14,766 nucleotides of DNA from Spirochaetes bacterium ADurb.Bin110 (GCA_002070755.1 MWDY01000246.1:1-14766), one strand, 5' to 3'. Positions 6,253 through 14,191 are shown, numbered from the stretch's first letter. The notes: a model not told the origin generated them from the letters alone. Numbers and translations: made by a program.

Positions 6253-7644
6253 ATGAAATTGGCCTTCTTGCATCAGTCGACTGAGTCGCGGCGCGACTAT
6301 ATTCTAAATGGCCCTATTTCCTCTACTTTGATGCTTCTCGCAGCCCCTACACTCATGCTTGGCGTCGTGCAGGCACTCATGCCCCTCATGGATGGGCTGT
6401 TCGTAAACAATATCGCAGGAACTCTTGTGGCGAGCTCAGTTACCTTCAGCGAGCCAGTGATCAATATGACAACAGCGCTTGCACAAGGATTGAGTGTGGC
6501 TGCAATGGCTATTATTGGACAGCTCAATGGCCGCGGTGACCTCGAAGAATCAAAGCGTACTTCAACGCAAATTGTGGTCATGGGCTCGATACTTGGCTGT
6601 ATTTCTGCTCCTTTCCTCATCTTAGCCGCCAAGATAATCTCAACACGCGTCAATCCCAGCATTTCTCACAACGTTTTTCTATATCTTTCGCTCTATGCGC
6701 TTGTGCTCCCGTTTTCTTTTATGGAATCTATTTACAATGGGATCAAGAACGCGAATGGCATACCAGAAGCGCCATTCATAAGAATGGTACTCATGCTTAT
6801 CCTCAAGATTGCATTCAACTTCTTATATATCTATATATTGCGTATGGGGATTGTAGGTTGCGTCCTCTCTTCACTTTCCGCGAATATCATTATCACCGTA
6901 TGGATGTTTTGGGAGCTGTTTCTAAAAAAAGGACCGGATAAGCTAGAACTCAAAGGATTCAAGTTCGATCCAGCTGCCGCCAAACAGCTATTTCGCATAG
7001 GTGCGCCTGCAATGGCAAACACCTTTATACTCAATCTCGGTTTTTTCCTTATCAACACCGAAGTAGAAAAATATGGACCCATAGTGCTCAATGGACAAGG
7101 AATAGCAAATAATATAACTCAAGTGGCCTTCAATGTTCCCAGTGCCTTCGGCTCGGCGGTTACGACCATGGTCAGCATGTATATCGGTGCGGAGAATCAA
7201 CGAAAGGCTAAGGAATCCATGATCCAGGGAACGACTCTAAGCGCCTTAACGGCAGCCATTCTTATCGCCATCATAGTTCCTCTCTCATCGCGGCTGACTA
7301 TCCTCTTTACAAGAAGGTCAGATGTCCTCGAAATAGCAAACAGGGCCTTGCATATATACACCTATTCCGTCATTGGCTTTGGAATTACAACCACGATCCA
7401 AGGAGCATTCATAGGGCTTGGGCGCACCAAAGTTCCGCTAATTCTGGGAATCCTGCGCATCTGGCTTCTGCGTTATGTTTTTGTTCTCGTAACGGAAAAA
7501 TACCTCCAGTATTACGCAGTTTTCTGGGGAAACTTGTTTTCGAACTATGCAAGCGCGTTTATCGCCATTGTCTTGATATCCAGAACTAGATGGGAATCGG
7601 CAATAAGGCCTTCTCCACAATATGAGATCGCCAATGCGAAATAA
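6253..7644 (+). CDS. MATE-family efflux transporter
   Basis: This 463-residue membrane protein has about twelve hydrophobic segments in two similar halves, typical of MATE exporters, which expel cationic drugs or metabolites in exchange for sodium or protons. The first helix follows the usual short lead RRDYILNGPISSTLMLLAAPT. A helical region with DGLFVNNIAG lies at 47-56, in the family position, and the second half restarts near residue 240 with AKQLFRIGAPAMANTFI. No Shine-Dalgarno sequence lies within 15 bases of the ATG, and a TAA two codons upstream in frame excludes an earlier start. It stands alone, divergent from the GntR-family gene and convergent with the TrpXYZ-type operon. Its substrate cannot be inferred. 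Confidence 0.9.
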   Translation: MKLAFLHQSTESRRDYILNGPISSTLMLLAAPTLMLGVVQALMPLMDGLFVNNIAGTLVASSVTFSEPVINMTTALAQGLSVAAMAIIGQLNGRGDLEESKRTSTQIVVMGSILGCISAPFLILAAKIISTRVNPSISHNVFLYLSLYALVLPFSFMESIYNGIKNANGIPEAPFIRMVLMLILKIAFNFLYIYILRMGIVGCVLSSLSANIIITVWMFWELFLKKGPDKLELKGFKFDPAAAKQLFRIGAPAMANTFILNLGFFLINTEVEKYGPIVLNGQGIANNITQVAFNVPSAFGSAVTTMVSMYIGAENQRKAKESMIQGTTLSALTAAILIAIIVPLSSRLTILFTRRSDVLEIANRALHIYTYSVIGFGITTTIQGAFIGLGRTKVPLILGILRIWLLRYVFVLVTEKYLQYYAVFWGNLFSNYASAFIAIVLISRTRWESAIRPSPQYEIANAK

Positions 7645-7657
7645 CAAAGGCGATCTC
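7624..7657. terminator. Stem-loop over the MATE stop codon, weak terminator candidate
   Basis: GAGATCGCC (7624-7632) and GGCGATCTC (7649-7657) form a perfect 9-bp stem with a 16-base loop that contains the TAA stop. It lies at the convergence of two transcription units, so it could act from either side. No T-run follows on either strand, which lowers confidence that it terminates by itself. Confidence 0.3.
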
Positions 7658-7706
7658 TTGGTGACATCCGCCAATGCTTTGCCTATCCGGCTTGAATCTT
7701 AATAAC

Positions 7707-8498
7707 TCAAATCAAAAGATCCCTATCCTCGGCATATTCCGATCCTCGCACTTTCTTGAATAGGCGAACAAGTGCGGCGACATTCATTTTTTCCTTTTCT
7801 GGTCCGCTCAGGTCGGCTATGATTTCACCTTCATGCATCATTATTACTCTACTCGCTTGCTCGAGAGCTCGTTTCATGTCGTGAGTGATTATGAGAGCAG
7901 TAAGGTTATATTCGTCGATAAAGCGGCGCGTAAGAGCGTCTACAATCTCTGCATTCGCCGGGTCGAGCGCTGCCGTATGCTCATCCAACAATAAAACCGT
8001 GGGATGAGAGAGTACGGCCATCAGGAGTGTAATCGCTTGTCGCTGACCACCAGACAGCCTTGAGACATTCTCTCGAAGGCGGCTTTCGAGACCCATGCCT
8101 AGCTCAGCGAGCTTTTTCTCCATTTCTCGAGCAAATCGTGGGGGTGTCGCTATGCGAAATCTGCGAGAGCCTTTGCGAGCAGCGAGAGCTAGATTGTCGA
8201 GCACTGTCATTTCGCCAGCAGTACCAGCCATAGGATCTTGGCGAACTCGACCTAAATACATAGCGCGCTCCCATTCCGGCCAAGAAGTTACATCCTCGCC
8301 ATTTAGATGAATTTGCCCGGCGCGCAATGGAATGCTCCCAGCGATAGCATTGAGGAGTGTGCTCTTGCCTGCTCCATTCGAACCTATTATCGATACTGTC
8401 TGACCTTGCTTTACCTCTAACGAGAGCCTATTGAGAACCGTATGTTCCTGCCCGCCTCCCAAATCGAAGCTTACGACGATATCTTCTACGCATATCAT
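7707..8498 (-). CDS. ABC transporter ATP-binding protein, TrpZ-type (TrpXYZ system)
   Basis: This 263-residue ATPase couples ATP hydrolysis to import. Motifs are all intact: Walker A GSNGAGKST at 39-47, Q-loop Gln87, signature LSGGQ at 148-152, Walker B VLLLDE at 168-173 and switch His206. The sequence LDEHTAALDP after Walker B is characteristic of ATPases that accompany PF04392 binding proteins (TrpX-like) and their LivH-like permeases. It starts 16 bases after the permease stop, with AAAGGA as ribosome site. It is the last gene of the three-gene leftward operon. Function as an ATPase is near certain. The substrate, possibly an aromatic amino acid as in streptococcal TrpXYZ, is inference. 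Confidence 0.92.
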   Translation of the reverse strand: MICVEDIVVSFDLGGGQEHTVLNRLSLEVKQGQTVSIIGSNGAGKSTLLNAIAGSIPLRAGQIHLNGEDVTSWPEWERAMYLGRVRQDPMAGTAGEMTVLDNLALAARKGSRRFRIATPPRFAREMEKKLAELGMGLESRLRENVSRLSGGQRQAITLLMAVLSHPTVLLLDEHTAALDPANAEIVDALTRRFIDEYNLTALIITHDMKRALEQASRVIMMHEGEIIADLSGPEKEKMNVAALVRLFKKVRGSEYAEDRDLLI

Positions 8499-8514
8499 AT
8501 AGGCATCCTTTTTT

Positions 8515-9423
8515 TCATGAGCGCTTCCTTTTAACTCGAGAAAGAGCTACAGAAGCTATTATAAGAAGCGCGGTCAAAAGCCTTAGATCGTTGGGGGTAA
8601 TGCCGGCAACATAGCCCCAGGAGCGTGCGGCGTACATCAATGCTCTAAACAAGATCGAGCCAAAGAAAACCCTAAGAAGCTGAATGCTTATGAATTGCGA
8701 ATGGATAATGAGTTCGCCAAGCATAACGGTGGCAAGGCCCGCTGCCACCACACCTTGCCCAAGATTGACATCGGCAAAGCCCTGATACGCGGCCGCCATT
8801 GCGCCAGAAAGACCCGGTAGTGCATTGGCGAGCATTATTCCCCAAGTTCTCAATCTATTCGGCTGGATGCCAGCCTGAACGACAGCATTTTCATTGTCTC
8901 CAAGCGCACCCATAGCAATGCCAATTTCTGTATGAAAGAAAAGATCGAGAAGCGCAAATAGCAAAAGGCACACTAGCACGCAAGAGGCAAAGAGCGACCA
9001 CTCCGATGGAAGCGTGCCTCCAAGAAACGATCGCGCTAGTTTGAGCATGGGATTGTTGGTTATTAATGGATAGTTCGGCTTTCCACCAAGAATCCGCAAA
9101 TTTATCGAGTAAAACCCCGTCATAGTGACAATACCTGCAAGAAGGGGCGGAACTCTTAGCTTATGATAGACGGCCGCCGTGGCAAAGCCCGCTACTCCTC
9201 CTGCGACAAAGCCTGCCAGCATTCCTGCTGGTACTGCCAAGGCATGCAGAAAACCATTAGGCGATAGATTAAGTGCCGAAGCTACTACCGCCCCTGCCGC
9301 AGCTCCCGCAGGGAAGGACCCCTCTACTGTCAAATCCGGGAAATCCAAAATTCTAAAACTTACAAAGACCCCAAGGGCGAGAATGCCATAGATGAGCCCT
9401 TCGACGAGTATTCCTTCGACCAT
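8515..9423 (-). CDS. ABC transporter permease, TrpY-type (BPD_transp_2 fold)
   Basis: This 302-residue membrane protein has about eight hydrophobic helices. The N-terminal block FRILDFPDLTVEGSFPAGAA at 23-42 contains the DLTVEGSF signature of permeases working with TrpX/PF04392 binding proteins. A cytoplasmic loop with GALGDNENAVVQAGI at 172-186 resembles the ATPase-contact loop of LivH-like permeases. It is distantly related to the livH gene further right in the window but belongs to a separate subfamily. Its start lies three bases after the stop of the binding-protein gene, with GGAAG as ribosome site inside that gene's end, so the three genes form one transcript. Confidence 0.93.
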   Translation of the reverse strand: MVEGILVEGLIYGILALGVFVSFRILDFPDLTVEGSFPAGAAAGAVVASALNLSPNGFLHALAVPAGMLAGFVAGGVAGFATAAVYHKLRVPPLLAGIVTMTGFYSINLRILGGKPNYPLITNNPMLKLARSFLGGTLPSEWSLFASCVLVCLLLFALLDLFFHTEIGIAMGALGDNENAVVQAGIQPNRLRTWGIMLANALPGLSGAMAAAYQGFADVNLGQGVVAAGLATVMLGELIIHSQFISIQLLRVFFGSILFRALMYAARSWGYVAGITPNDLRLLTALLIIASVALSRVKRKRS

Positions 9424-9426
9424 TGA

Positions 9427-10416
9427 TTACTTCCGCACAAGTTGATCATCTGAAATGACTACTTTCGCCCTATCGATTATGGACTGATCGACTGATATGC
9501 CGATTTTTCTTGCAGTATCGAGATTTAGTACGAAAGTCATGTCTTCGCTATCTTTTGGCAAAAATGCGGGGATATTCGCGGTCTTTTCTCCATTTAGGAT
9601 GCGCACCACAATTTTGCCCGTGGCTACGCCCATGCGATAATAGTCATATCCGAGAGCCGCAAGCACTGGTATTGTCTCCGCAGAGGAGGGATCCGCAGTT
9701 ACAATAGGAATCTTCTTCTCGATTCCTACTTCCGCGATCCCACTAAGCGCCGAGAAGACAGTGTTGTCATTACCAAGGTAGAGCCCATCGATTCGCCCTG
9801 CGATAGAGAGAAGCGCTTGTCTAGCCTCGGAGGAATTCGTGATAGTCGATTCTACATATTCGAGACTATGTTCTTGACAATATTCTCTGACTATCGCAGC
9901 TAAAGCCACAGAGTTTGCCTCGCCCGAAGCATAGATATTCCCGATTCGCCTTATACTTGGCTTTAGTGAACAGAGAAGATCTAATTGTTCCCGCACAGGA
10001 GTCATATCGGATGTGCCCGTAATGTTAGGTCCACCCTTATCCATGCTTTCTACGAGATCCGCGGCGACAGGATCCGTCACGGCGGAATAGATGACAGGGC
10101 GATCCTTAATCTGGTTTGCAAGCGCTTGAGCCATTGGCGTCGCAATTCCAACGGCGAGTGCAACCTTCTCCTGTTTAAAGTGCTGCGCAATCTGGGCAGC
10201 GGTGTTCATATCCGCATTCGCATTTTGCAGATCGACCTTATAATCAGGCTTCGATGCGGAGAGCTCATCTAAGATACCCTTTTCTATTGCATCGAGAGCC
10301 GGATGCGAAACAAATTTCGCCACACCGATAACTTTTGCACTCTTTGGCGCACAAGATAAGAGCAAGATCCCTATGCATCCAATCGTATAGAGCAACTTGG
10401 CAGAACGACTACTCAT
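9427..10416 (-). CDS. ABC transporter substrate-binding lipoprotein, TrpX/PF04392 family
   Basis: This 329-residue protein is exported and lipid-anchored. A basic start and hydrophobic core end in the lipobox LLSC at 19-22, with Cys22 as the acylated residue. The mature protein shows the family strand IGVAKFVSHPALDAIEKGI at 30-48, PVIYSAVTDPVAADLV and the TGTSDMTPVREQLDLL block. These define the ABC_sub_bind family (PF04392), whose studied members bind tryptophan, tyrosine or similar ligands. The start has AGGAG seven bases upstream. It is the promoter-proximal gene of the importer operon, divergent from livK, and expressed from a strong promoter with an overlapping palindrome. The ligand is unproved. 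Confidence 0.93.
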   Translation of the reverse strand: MSSRSAKLLYTIGCIGILLLSCAPKSAKVIGVAKFVSHPALDAIEKGILDELSASKPDYKVDLQNANADMNTAAQIAQHFKQEKVALAVGIATPMAQALANQIKDRPVIYSAVTDPVAADLVESMDKGGPNITGTSDMTPVREQLDLLCSLKPSIRRIGNIYASGEANSVALAAIVREYCQEHSLEYVESTITNSSEARQALLSIAGRIDGLYLGNDNTVFSALSGIAEVGIEKKIPIVTADPSSAETIPVLAALGYDYYRMGVATGKIVVRILNGEKTANIPAFLPKDSEDMTFVLNLDTARKIGISVDQSIIDRAKVVISDDQLVRK

Positions 10417-10492
10417 ACAAACTCTCCTTTATGAAATGAAATAATTTTTGCATGCCTGAGCCATCGGCGCTTGCATGTTCCATGAAAACTAT

Positions 10493-10512
10493 TGTTACTA
10501 TGCATAGTAACA
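10493..10512. promoter_or_regulatory. Perfect 20-bp palindromic operator at the start of the TrpX-type operon
   Basis: TGTTACTATG is followed directly by its exact reverse complement. It begins nine bases downstream of the leftward -10 box, covering the predicted transcription start and first transcribed bases. That is the classic position for a dimeric repressor. The cognate regulator is not encoded in an obvious way in this window. Confidence 0.75.
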
Positions 10513-10520
10513 TTTTCGGC

Positions 10521-10549
10521 ATTGTATCTTCTGCGGTAAACTTCGTCAA
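10521..10549 (-). promoter_or_regulatory. Sigma-70-type promoter of the TrpX-type importer operon
   Basis: On the minus strand TTGACG (complement of 10544-10549) is followed after exactly 17 bases by TACAAT (complement of 10521-10526), each matching five of six consensus bases. The transcript would start near 10514 and have a leader of about 97 bases. Confidence 0.75.
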
Positions 10550-10571
10550 TATATAAAATGAAGAAAATTCA

Positions 10572-10590
10572 ATAATTTTTAGAAAATTAT
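10572..10590. repeat. AT-rich inverted repeat (8-bp arms)
   Basis: ATAATTTT and AAAATTAT flank TAG in a perfect inverted repeat, about 23 bases upstream of the leftward -35 box. It may be an operator, an UP-like element or chance in AT-rich DNA. Confidence 0.4.
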
Positions 10591-10691
10591 CCTAAAGCTG
10601 CTTTAAGCCAGACTTTTGGAAAATAGCATTTCAAATTATGAAACAACATGTGCAAATATTAAAATATTATGCCTTTTAGAAATAAAAAGCT

Positions 10692-10708
10692 TTACTTTTG
10701 ATAGAAAC
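10692..10708. promoter_or_regulatory. Degenerate copy of the palindromic operator next to the liv -35 box
   Basis: Aligned with the core of the palindrome at 10493-10512, this 17-base stretch matches at 13 positions (TTACT, then a T, ATAG and AAC). Its halves TTTACT and GTTTCTAT (minus strand) resemble the GTTACTAT half-site. It ends three bases before the liv -35 element, so the same regulator may act on both operons. Confidence 0.4.
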
Positions 10709-10711
10709 ACC

Positions 10712-10740
10712 TTGACACGGAGTTTTAGGATATATATTCT
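10712..10740 (+). promoter_or_regulatory. Promoter of the livKHMG operon
   Basis: A consensus TTGACA (10712-10717) is followed after 17 bases by TATTCT (10735-10740); TATATT two bases earlier is an alternative -10. The leader before livK would be about 60 bases. Confidence 0.65.
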
Positions 10741-10805
10741 TCGCAGAAATTGGCTTCATTCCATTTTTATGCGCATGTTTCGTATATGCGGAAGGAGGAA
10801 TTATA

Positions 10806-11924
10806 ATGAAGCAAAGAAAAATGGTTTTTGCAACCATTGTGAGCCTTGTACTTTTATTTGGAGCACAGGCTGTATTTGCGGCTCCAACCATCAAGATTGG
10901 TGTCGCCGGCGCACACTCTGGAGACCTGGCCTCCTATGGTCTGCCAACTGTCAATGCCGCCAAGCTGGTTGTCAAGGAATACAATGACAAAGGCGGCATC
11001 AATGGCCAAAAGGTAGAGCTCATCATCGAGGACGATCAATGCAAACCAGAGATCGCAACCAACGTAGCTGCCAAGCTAGTAAGCACAAAGGTAGTTGCGG
11101 TCATCGGACATATTTGTTCGGGAGCTACAAAGGCGGCACTAGGTATCTATAAGGATTCCAAATTGCTGTGCATTTCGCCATCCGCAACAACGCCTCCTCT
11201 CACACAGAGTGGTGAATATCCGAACTTCTTCCGCACAATCGCTCCAGATGATGCGCAGGCAAGGCTTGCAACAGACTTCCTTGTGACTGATCTCAAAGTA
11301 AAGAAGATCGCAGTACTCCATGATAAAGGCGACTATGGCAAAGGATTCGCCGAATCTGTCAAGGAGTTCGCCGAGGCAAAAGGCGTTCAGGTAGCTCTCT
11401 TCGAGGGCATAAATCCAGGCGCCCCTGACTATTCCGCCGTTGTCAACAAAGTTGGCAACGCGAAAGTCGATGCCGTGGTATGGGGCGGCTATCACCCTGA
11501 AGCATCCAAACTCGTTCAGCAGATGAAAGAAAAGGGAATAAATGTCGCCTTCATTTCCGAAGATGGCATCAAGGACAACACCTTCATCGAAGTGGCTGGA
11601 AAATACTCGGAAGGCGTCTATGCCACTGGCCCTACCGATACCTCTGCCAACCCAATGGCCATCAAGGCTATCGAAGCTCACAGGAAAGAATTCGGTTCTG
11701 AGCCAGGCGCATTCTTCTTGAATGCTTATGCCGCAGCCCAGGCGTTACTAAATGCTATCGCAAAAGCCAAATCCACGGATTATGATAAGATTGTGGCAGC
11801 CTTGCAGTCGGAATACGTAGACACGGTGCTTGGCAGGATCACATTCGACAAGAAGGGAGATATAGTAGGCTATGGAAACTCCCTTTTCCAAGTTCAGAAT
11901 GGCAAGTTTGTAGTATTGAAATAA
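10806..11924 (+). CDS. livK: Branched-chain amino acid ABC transporter substrate-binding protein
   Basis: This 372-residue protein is the periplasmic receptor for leucine/isoleucine/valine-type amino acids. A signal peptide covers residues 1-25 (VFA before Ala26). The mature start TIKIGVAGAHSGDLASYG, the ligand-loop region GHICSGATKAA, ISPSATTPPLT and the second-lobe segment FISEDGIKDNTFIEVAGKYSEGVYAT follow the E. coli LivJ/LivK pattern closely. AAGGAGG seven bases before the ATG is an excellent ribosome site, in keeping with a highly made protein. It is the first gene of livK-livH-livM-livG and is separated from livH by a strong stem-loop. Exact amino-acid preference cannot be read from the sequence. 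Confidence 0.95.
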   Translation: MKQRKMVFATIVSLVLLFGAQAVFAAPTIKIGVAGAHSGDLASYGLPTVNAAKLVVKEYNDKGGINGQKVELIIEDDQCKPEIATNVAAKLVSTKVVAVIGHICSGATKAALGIYKDSKLLCISPSATTPPLTQSGEYPNFFRTIAPDDAQARLATDFLVTDLKVKKIAVLHDKGDYGKGFAESVKEFAEAKGVQVALFEGINPGAPDYSAVVNKVGNAKVDAVVWGGYHPEASKLVQQMKEKGINVAFISEDGIKDNTFIEVAGKYSEGVYATGPTDTSANPMAIKAIEAHRKEFGSEPGAFFLNAYAAAQALLNAIAKAKSTDYDKIVAALQSEYVDTVLGRITFDKKGDIVGYGNSLFQVQNGKFVVLK

Positions 11925-11947
11925 GAATCGTGTTCTTCTGAGACTCC

Positions 11948-11986
11948 AGAAGCCGTTCTGGCCTAAAAGTCGGAACGGCTTCTCTT
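11948..11986 (+). terminator. Intercistronic stem-loop between livK and livH
   Basis: AGAAGCCGTTCTG (11948-11960) pairs with CGGAACGGCTTCT (11971-11983) over 13 positions including one T-G wobble, with a 10-base loop, and is followed by CTTTCC. The short pyrimidine tail suggests partial termination or 3' end protection rather than a full stop, raising binding-protein output relative to the permease genes. Confidence 0.65.
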
Positions 11987-12013
11987 TCCAATCATGTCCT
12001 CGAGGATCGGCAC

Positions 12014-12916
12014 ATGGAATATTTTACAAAGCTTTTTTTGAGTGGAACAGCAAAAGGCAGCATCTATGCCCTTATGGCCTTGGGCTACACTATGGTCTAT
12101 GGCATTATTCAACTCATTAATTTTGCGCATGGCGAGATCTATATGATAGGCGGCTTTACTGCGCTTATTCTGGGGGGTTTTTTCTTTTCCAAGGGCATGC
12201 CCGTCAGCTTAGTCCTTGTTTTTTCGATTTTGCTTTCGATAATGTATGCCGCGGCATTTGGCTTTACGATCGAAAAGATAGCCTATAAGCCGCTTAGGGA
12301 AAAACCGCGCTTGTCGGCTTTAATAAGTGCCATCGGTGTTTCGATAATACTTCAGAACTTTGTGCTCCTCTCTCAGACCGAGAAATTCCTGCCATTTCCC
12401 AACTATCTTCCTGAATTTGCCTGGTTATTGCCATATAAAGGATACCTAAATTCTACCCAACTCATAATCCTCATAACCACTGCAATAATAATGGTTCTGC
12501 TGACCTTAGTTATAAAGTTCACTCGCATGGGAAAAGCGATGCGGGCTACCGCACAGGATATGCATATGGCTCAACTCGTAGGTGTCGATATAAATCAGGT
12601 TATTTCGCTAACTTTTGTCATCGGCTCGGCACTTGCAGCCATTGGGGGCGTACTGATCTGTTCCTACATGGGGCAAATCAATTATTACATCGGCTTCATT
12701 GCTGGCATTAAAGCTTTCGTTGCCGCGGTTCTAGGGGGTATTGGAAGTATCCCCGGAGCAGTTCTCGGAAGTTTTATCCTTGGGTGGACAGAAAGCTTCG
12801 GCACAGGCTATGTCTCGAGCGATTATGAAGATGCCTTCGCTTTCCTTATTCTGATAATCATCCTCCTCATAAAGCCCGATGGAATTCTTGGTCGAACTCG
12901 AAGACAGAAGGTCTAG
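12014..12916 (+). CDS. livH: Branched-chain amino acid ABC transporter permease LivH
   Basis: This 300-residue inner-membrane protein has about eight hydrophobic helices. The N-terminal GTAKGSIYALMALGYTMVYG and INFAHGEIYMIGGF blocks are the LivH signature, and the later AMRATAQDMHMAQLVGVDIN loop is the ATPase-coupling region. The C-terminal AAVLGGIGSIPGAVLGSFILG is also conserved in this permease family. It forms the translocation pore with LivM. GAGGA lies just upstream of the ATG, and only three bases separate its stop from livM. Confidence 0.95.
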   Translation: MEYFTKLFLSGTAKGSIYALMALGYTMVYGIIQLINFAHGEIYMIGGFTALILGGFFFSKGMPVSLVLVFSILLSIMYAAAFGFTIEKIAYKPLREKPRLSALISAIGVSIILQNFVLLSQTEKFLPFPNYLPEFAWLLPYKGYLNSTQLIILITTAIIMVLLTLVIKFTRMGKAMRATAQDMHMAQLVGVDINQVISLTFVIGSALAAIGGVLICSYMGQINYYIGFIAGIKAFVAAVLGGIGSIPGAVLGSFILGWTESFGTGYVSSDYEDAFAFLILIIILLIKPDGILGRTRRQKV

Positions 12917-12919
12917 ATT

Positions 12920-14191
12920 ATGAAAGCACGCTCAATTCTTAAAGAAATCGGAAAATCTCTGATTATAGCCATTGGATGCATGGTCTTGTTATTCCCCCTT
13001 ATGGTTATGAAAGTCAACGTGACAAGGGGGGTTGCTCATATCAATTTCCGCTGGAATATTCTTCCTCTAATTGGAATCGTAGCATTTGTGCTCTCCCTTG
13101 TCTGGAGCAAGGCTCTCGAGTGGAACGAAAAACGGGCTAGTGCAAAAAAGATGGAGAATGGACTGGTCAACAACCAAGCGCTAAGTGGAAGATATCTTAA
13201 GAACCCTGCGCTTCGCCCCATATTCCTTTTTGCACTCTTCGGATTTGCCGTGGCTTTTCCTTTTCTTTTTGGTATGTACCACACCAATGTCATGATCACT
13301 GCATTTATTTATGTGATCTTAGGCTTGGGTCTCAATATCATAGTGGGACTCGGAGGGCTTCTAAATCTAGGATATTCAGCTTTCTTCGGAATTGGAGCCT
13401 ATACTTATGGGCTTATATGGAAATATATCGGGCCTTCTTTCGTTGCAGCCGGCGTCAATCCAGGCTGGCTATTTTGGATATCGCTTCCTCTAGCGGGCAT
13501 TGTCGCAACGATCTTTGGCATAATATTGAGTTTGCCAGTATTGAGACTTAGGGGCGATTATCTTGCAATTGTCACCCTTGCCTTTGGTGAAATCTTCCAC
13601 ATGGTAATGCAGAATGCCGGAGATCTGACAGGAGGCGCTACCGGCATAAGTCTTATTCCTCGTCCCTGGTTCTTTGGCCAGAAACTGCGCCCCCCAGAAG
13701 CTGCCACGTATATATACTTCATAGCTTTTGTTTTCGTAATCATAACGATATTCGTCGTAAGACGAATCGAAGATTCGAGAGTTGGAAGAGCGCTCGAAGC
13801 GATGCGCGAAGATGAGGTAGCCTGCCAAGCTATGGGAATCGATATGGTCAAGAACAAGCTGATAACCTTTGCGGTTGGCACATTCTGGGCTGGAATTGCT
13901 GGGGTGCTGATGGCTAGCCAAACTACCTATATCAATCCGGACAGCTTTACTCTATGGGAATCGATAATGATCCTTATGGCTGTTGTCATAGGCGGAACGG
14001 GCTCGATTCCAGGAGTAATTGCTGGAGCAATACTCTTGAAACTTTTGCCCGAGTATTTCCGCCCATTAGCGCAGTACCGGATGCTCATATATGGCATTGC
14101 AATGATCCTCGTCATCATTTTCAAGTCCGATGGCCTCATTCCTCGCAAGCGCAAGCAATACACCTTCAAAGAAAAGGAGCTTGCAAAATGA
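12920..14191 (+). CDS. livM: Branched-chain amino acid ABC transporter permease LivM (with N-terminal extension)
   Basis: This 423-residue permease has the LivM core from about residue 120: YVILGLGLNIIVGLGGLLNLGYSAFFGIGAYTYG (shown by its key blocks GLGLNIIVGL and GYSAFFGIGAY), LPVLRLRGDYLAIVTLAFGE, the coupling loop GRALEAMREDEVACQAMGID, and VIGGTGSIPGVIAGA near the end. The first 110 or so residues form an extra two- to three-helix region, also present in the long E. coli-type LivM (about 425 residues) but absent from shorter homologues. Its stop codon overlaps the livG start as ATGA, so translation of the two is coupled. Confidence 0.95.
   Translation: MKARSILKEIGKSLIIAIGCMVLLFPLMVMKVNVTRGVAHINFRWNILPLIGIVAFVLSLVWSKALEWNEKRASAKKMENGLVNNQALSGRYLKNPALRPIFLFALFGFAVAFPFLFGMYHTNVMITAFIYVILGLGLNIIVGLGGLLNLGYSAFFGIGAYTYGLIWKYIGPSFVAAGVNPGWLFWISLPLAGIVATIFGIILSLPVLRLRGDYLAIVTLAFGEIFHMVMQNAGDLTGGATGISLIPRPWFFGQKLRPPEAATYIYFIAFVFVIITIFVVRRIEDSRVGRALEAMREDEVACQAMGIDMVKNKLITFAVGTFWAGIAGVLMASQTTYINPDSFTLWESIMILMAVVIGGTGSIPGVIAGAILLKLLPEYFRPLAQYRMLIYGIAMILVIIFKSDGLIPRKRKQYTFKEKELAK

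Larger units (their letters stand above)
10417..10805. other. 389-bp divergent control region between the TrpX-type gene and livK
   Basis: This is the only gene-free stretch above 300 bases. It is AT-rich and holds, from left to right, the ribosome site of the leftward gene, imperfect hairpin sequence around 10450-10478, the 20-bp palindrome, the leftward promoter, an AT-rich 8-bp inverted repeat, a degenerate palindrome copy, the liv promoter, and a short CGCAT/ATGCG repeat (10772-10790) just before the livK ribosome site. I see no small gene, T-box or known riboswitch in it. Confidence 0.8.

Noticed and set aside
10493..10512. Canonical TrpR operator
   Set aside because: The spacing between the ACTA and TAGT halves is four bases here and six in the E. 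coli trp operator, and the outer bases differ; the site is kept as an unassigned palindrome.
10417..10513. A T-box or tryptophan-type riboswitch in the leader of the TrpX-type operon
   Set aside because: No T-box sequence (such as the conserved AGGGTGGNACCGCG element) and no terminator with a T-run are present in the roughly 97-base leader; only a weak, interrupted hairpin around 10450-10478 is seen.
11139..11681. A 180-codon open frame antisense to livK
   Set aside because: The livK reading is unambiguous over this stretch; the antisense frame has no motif or credible ribosome site and reflects codon bias.
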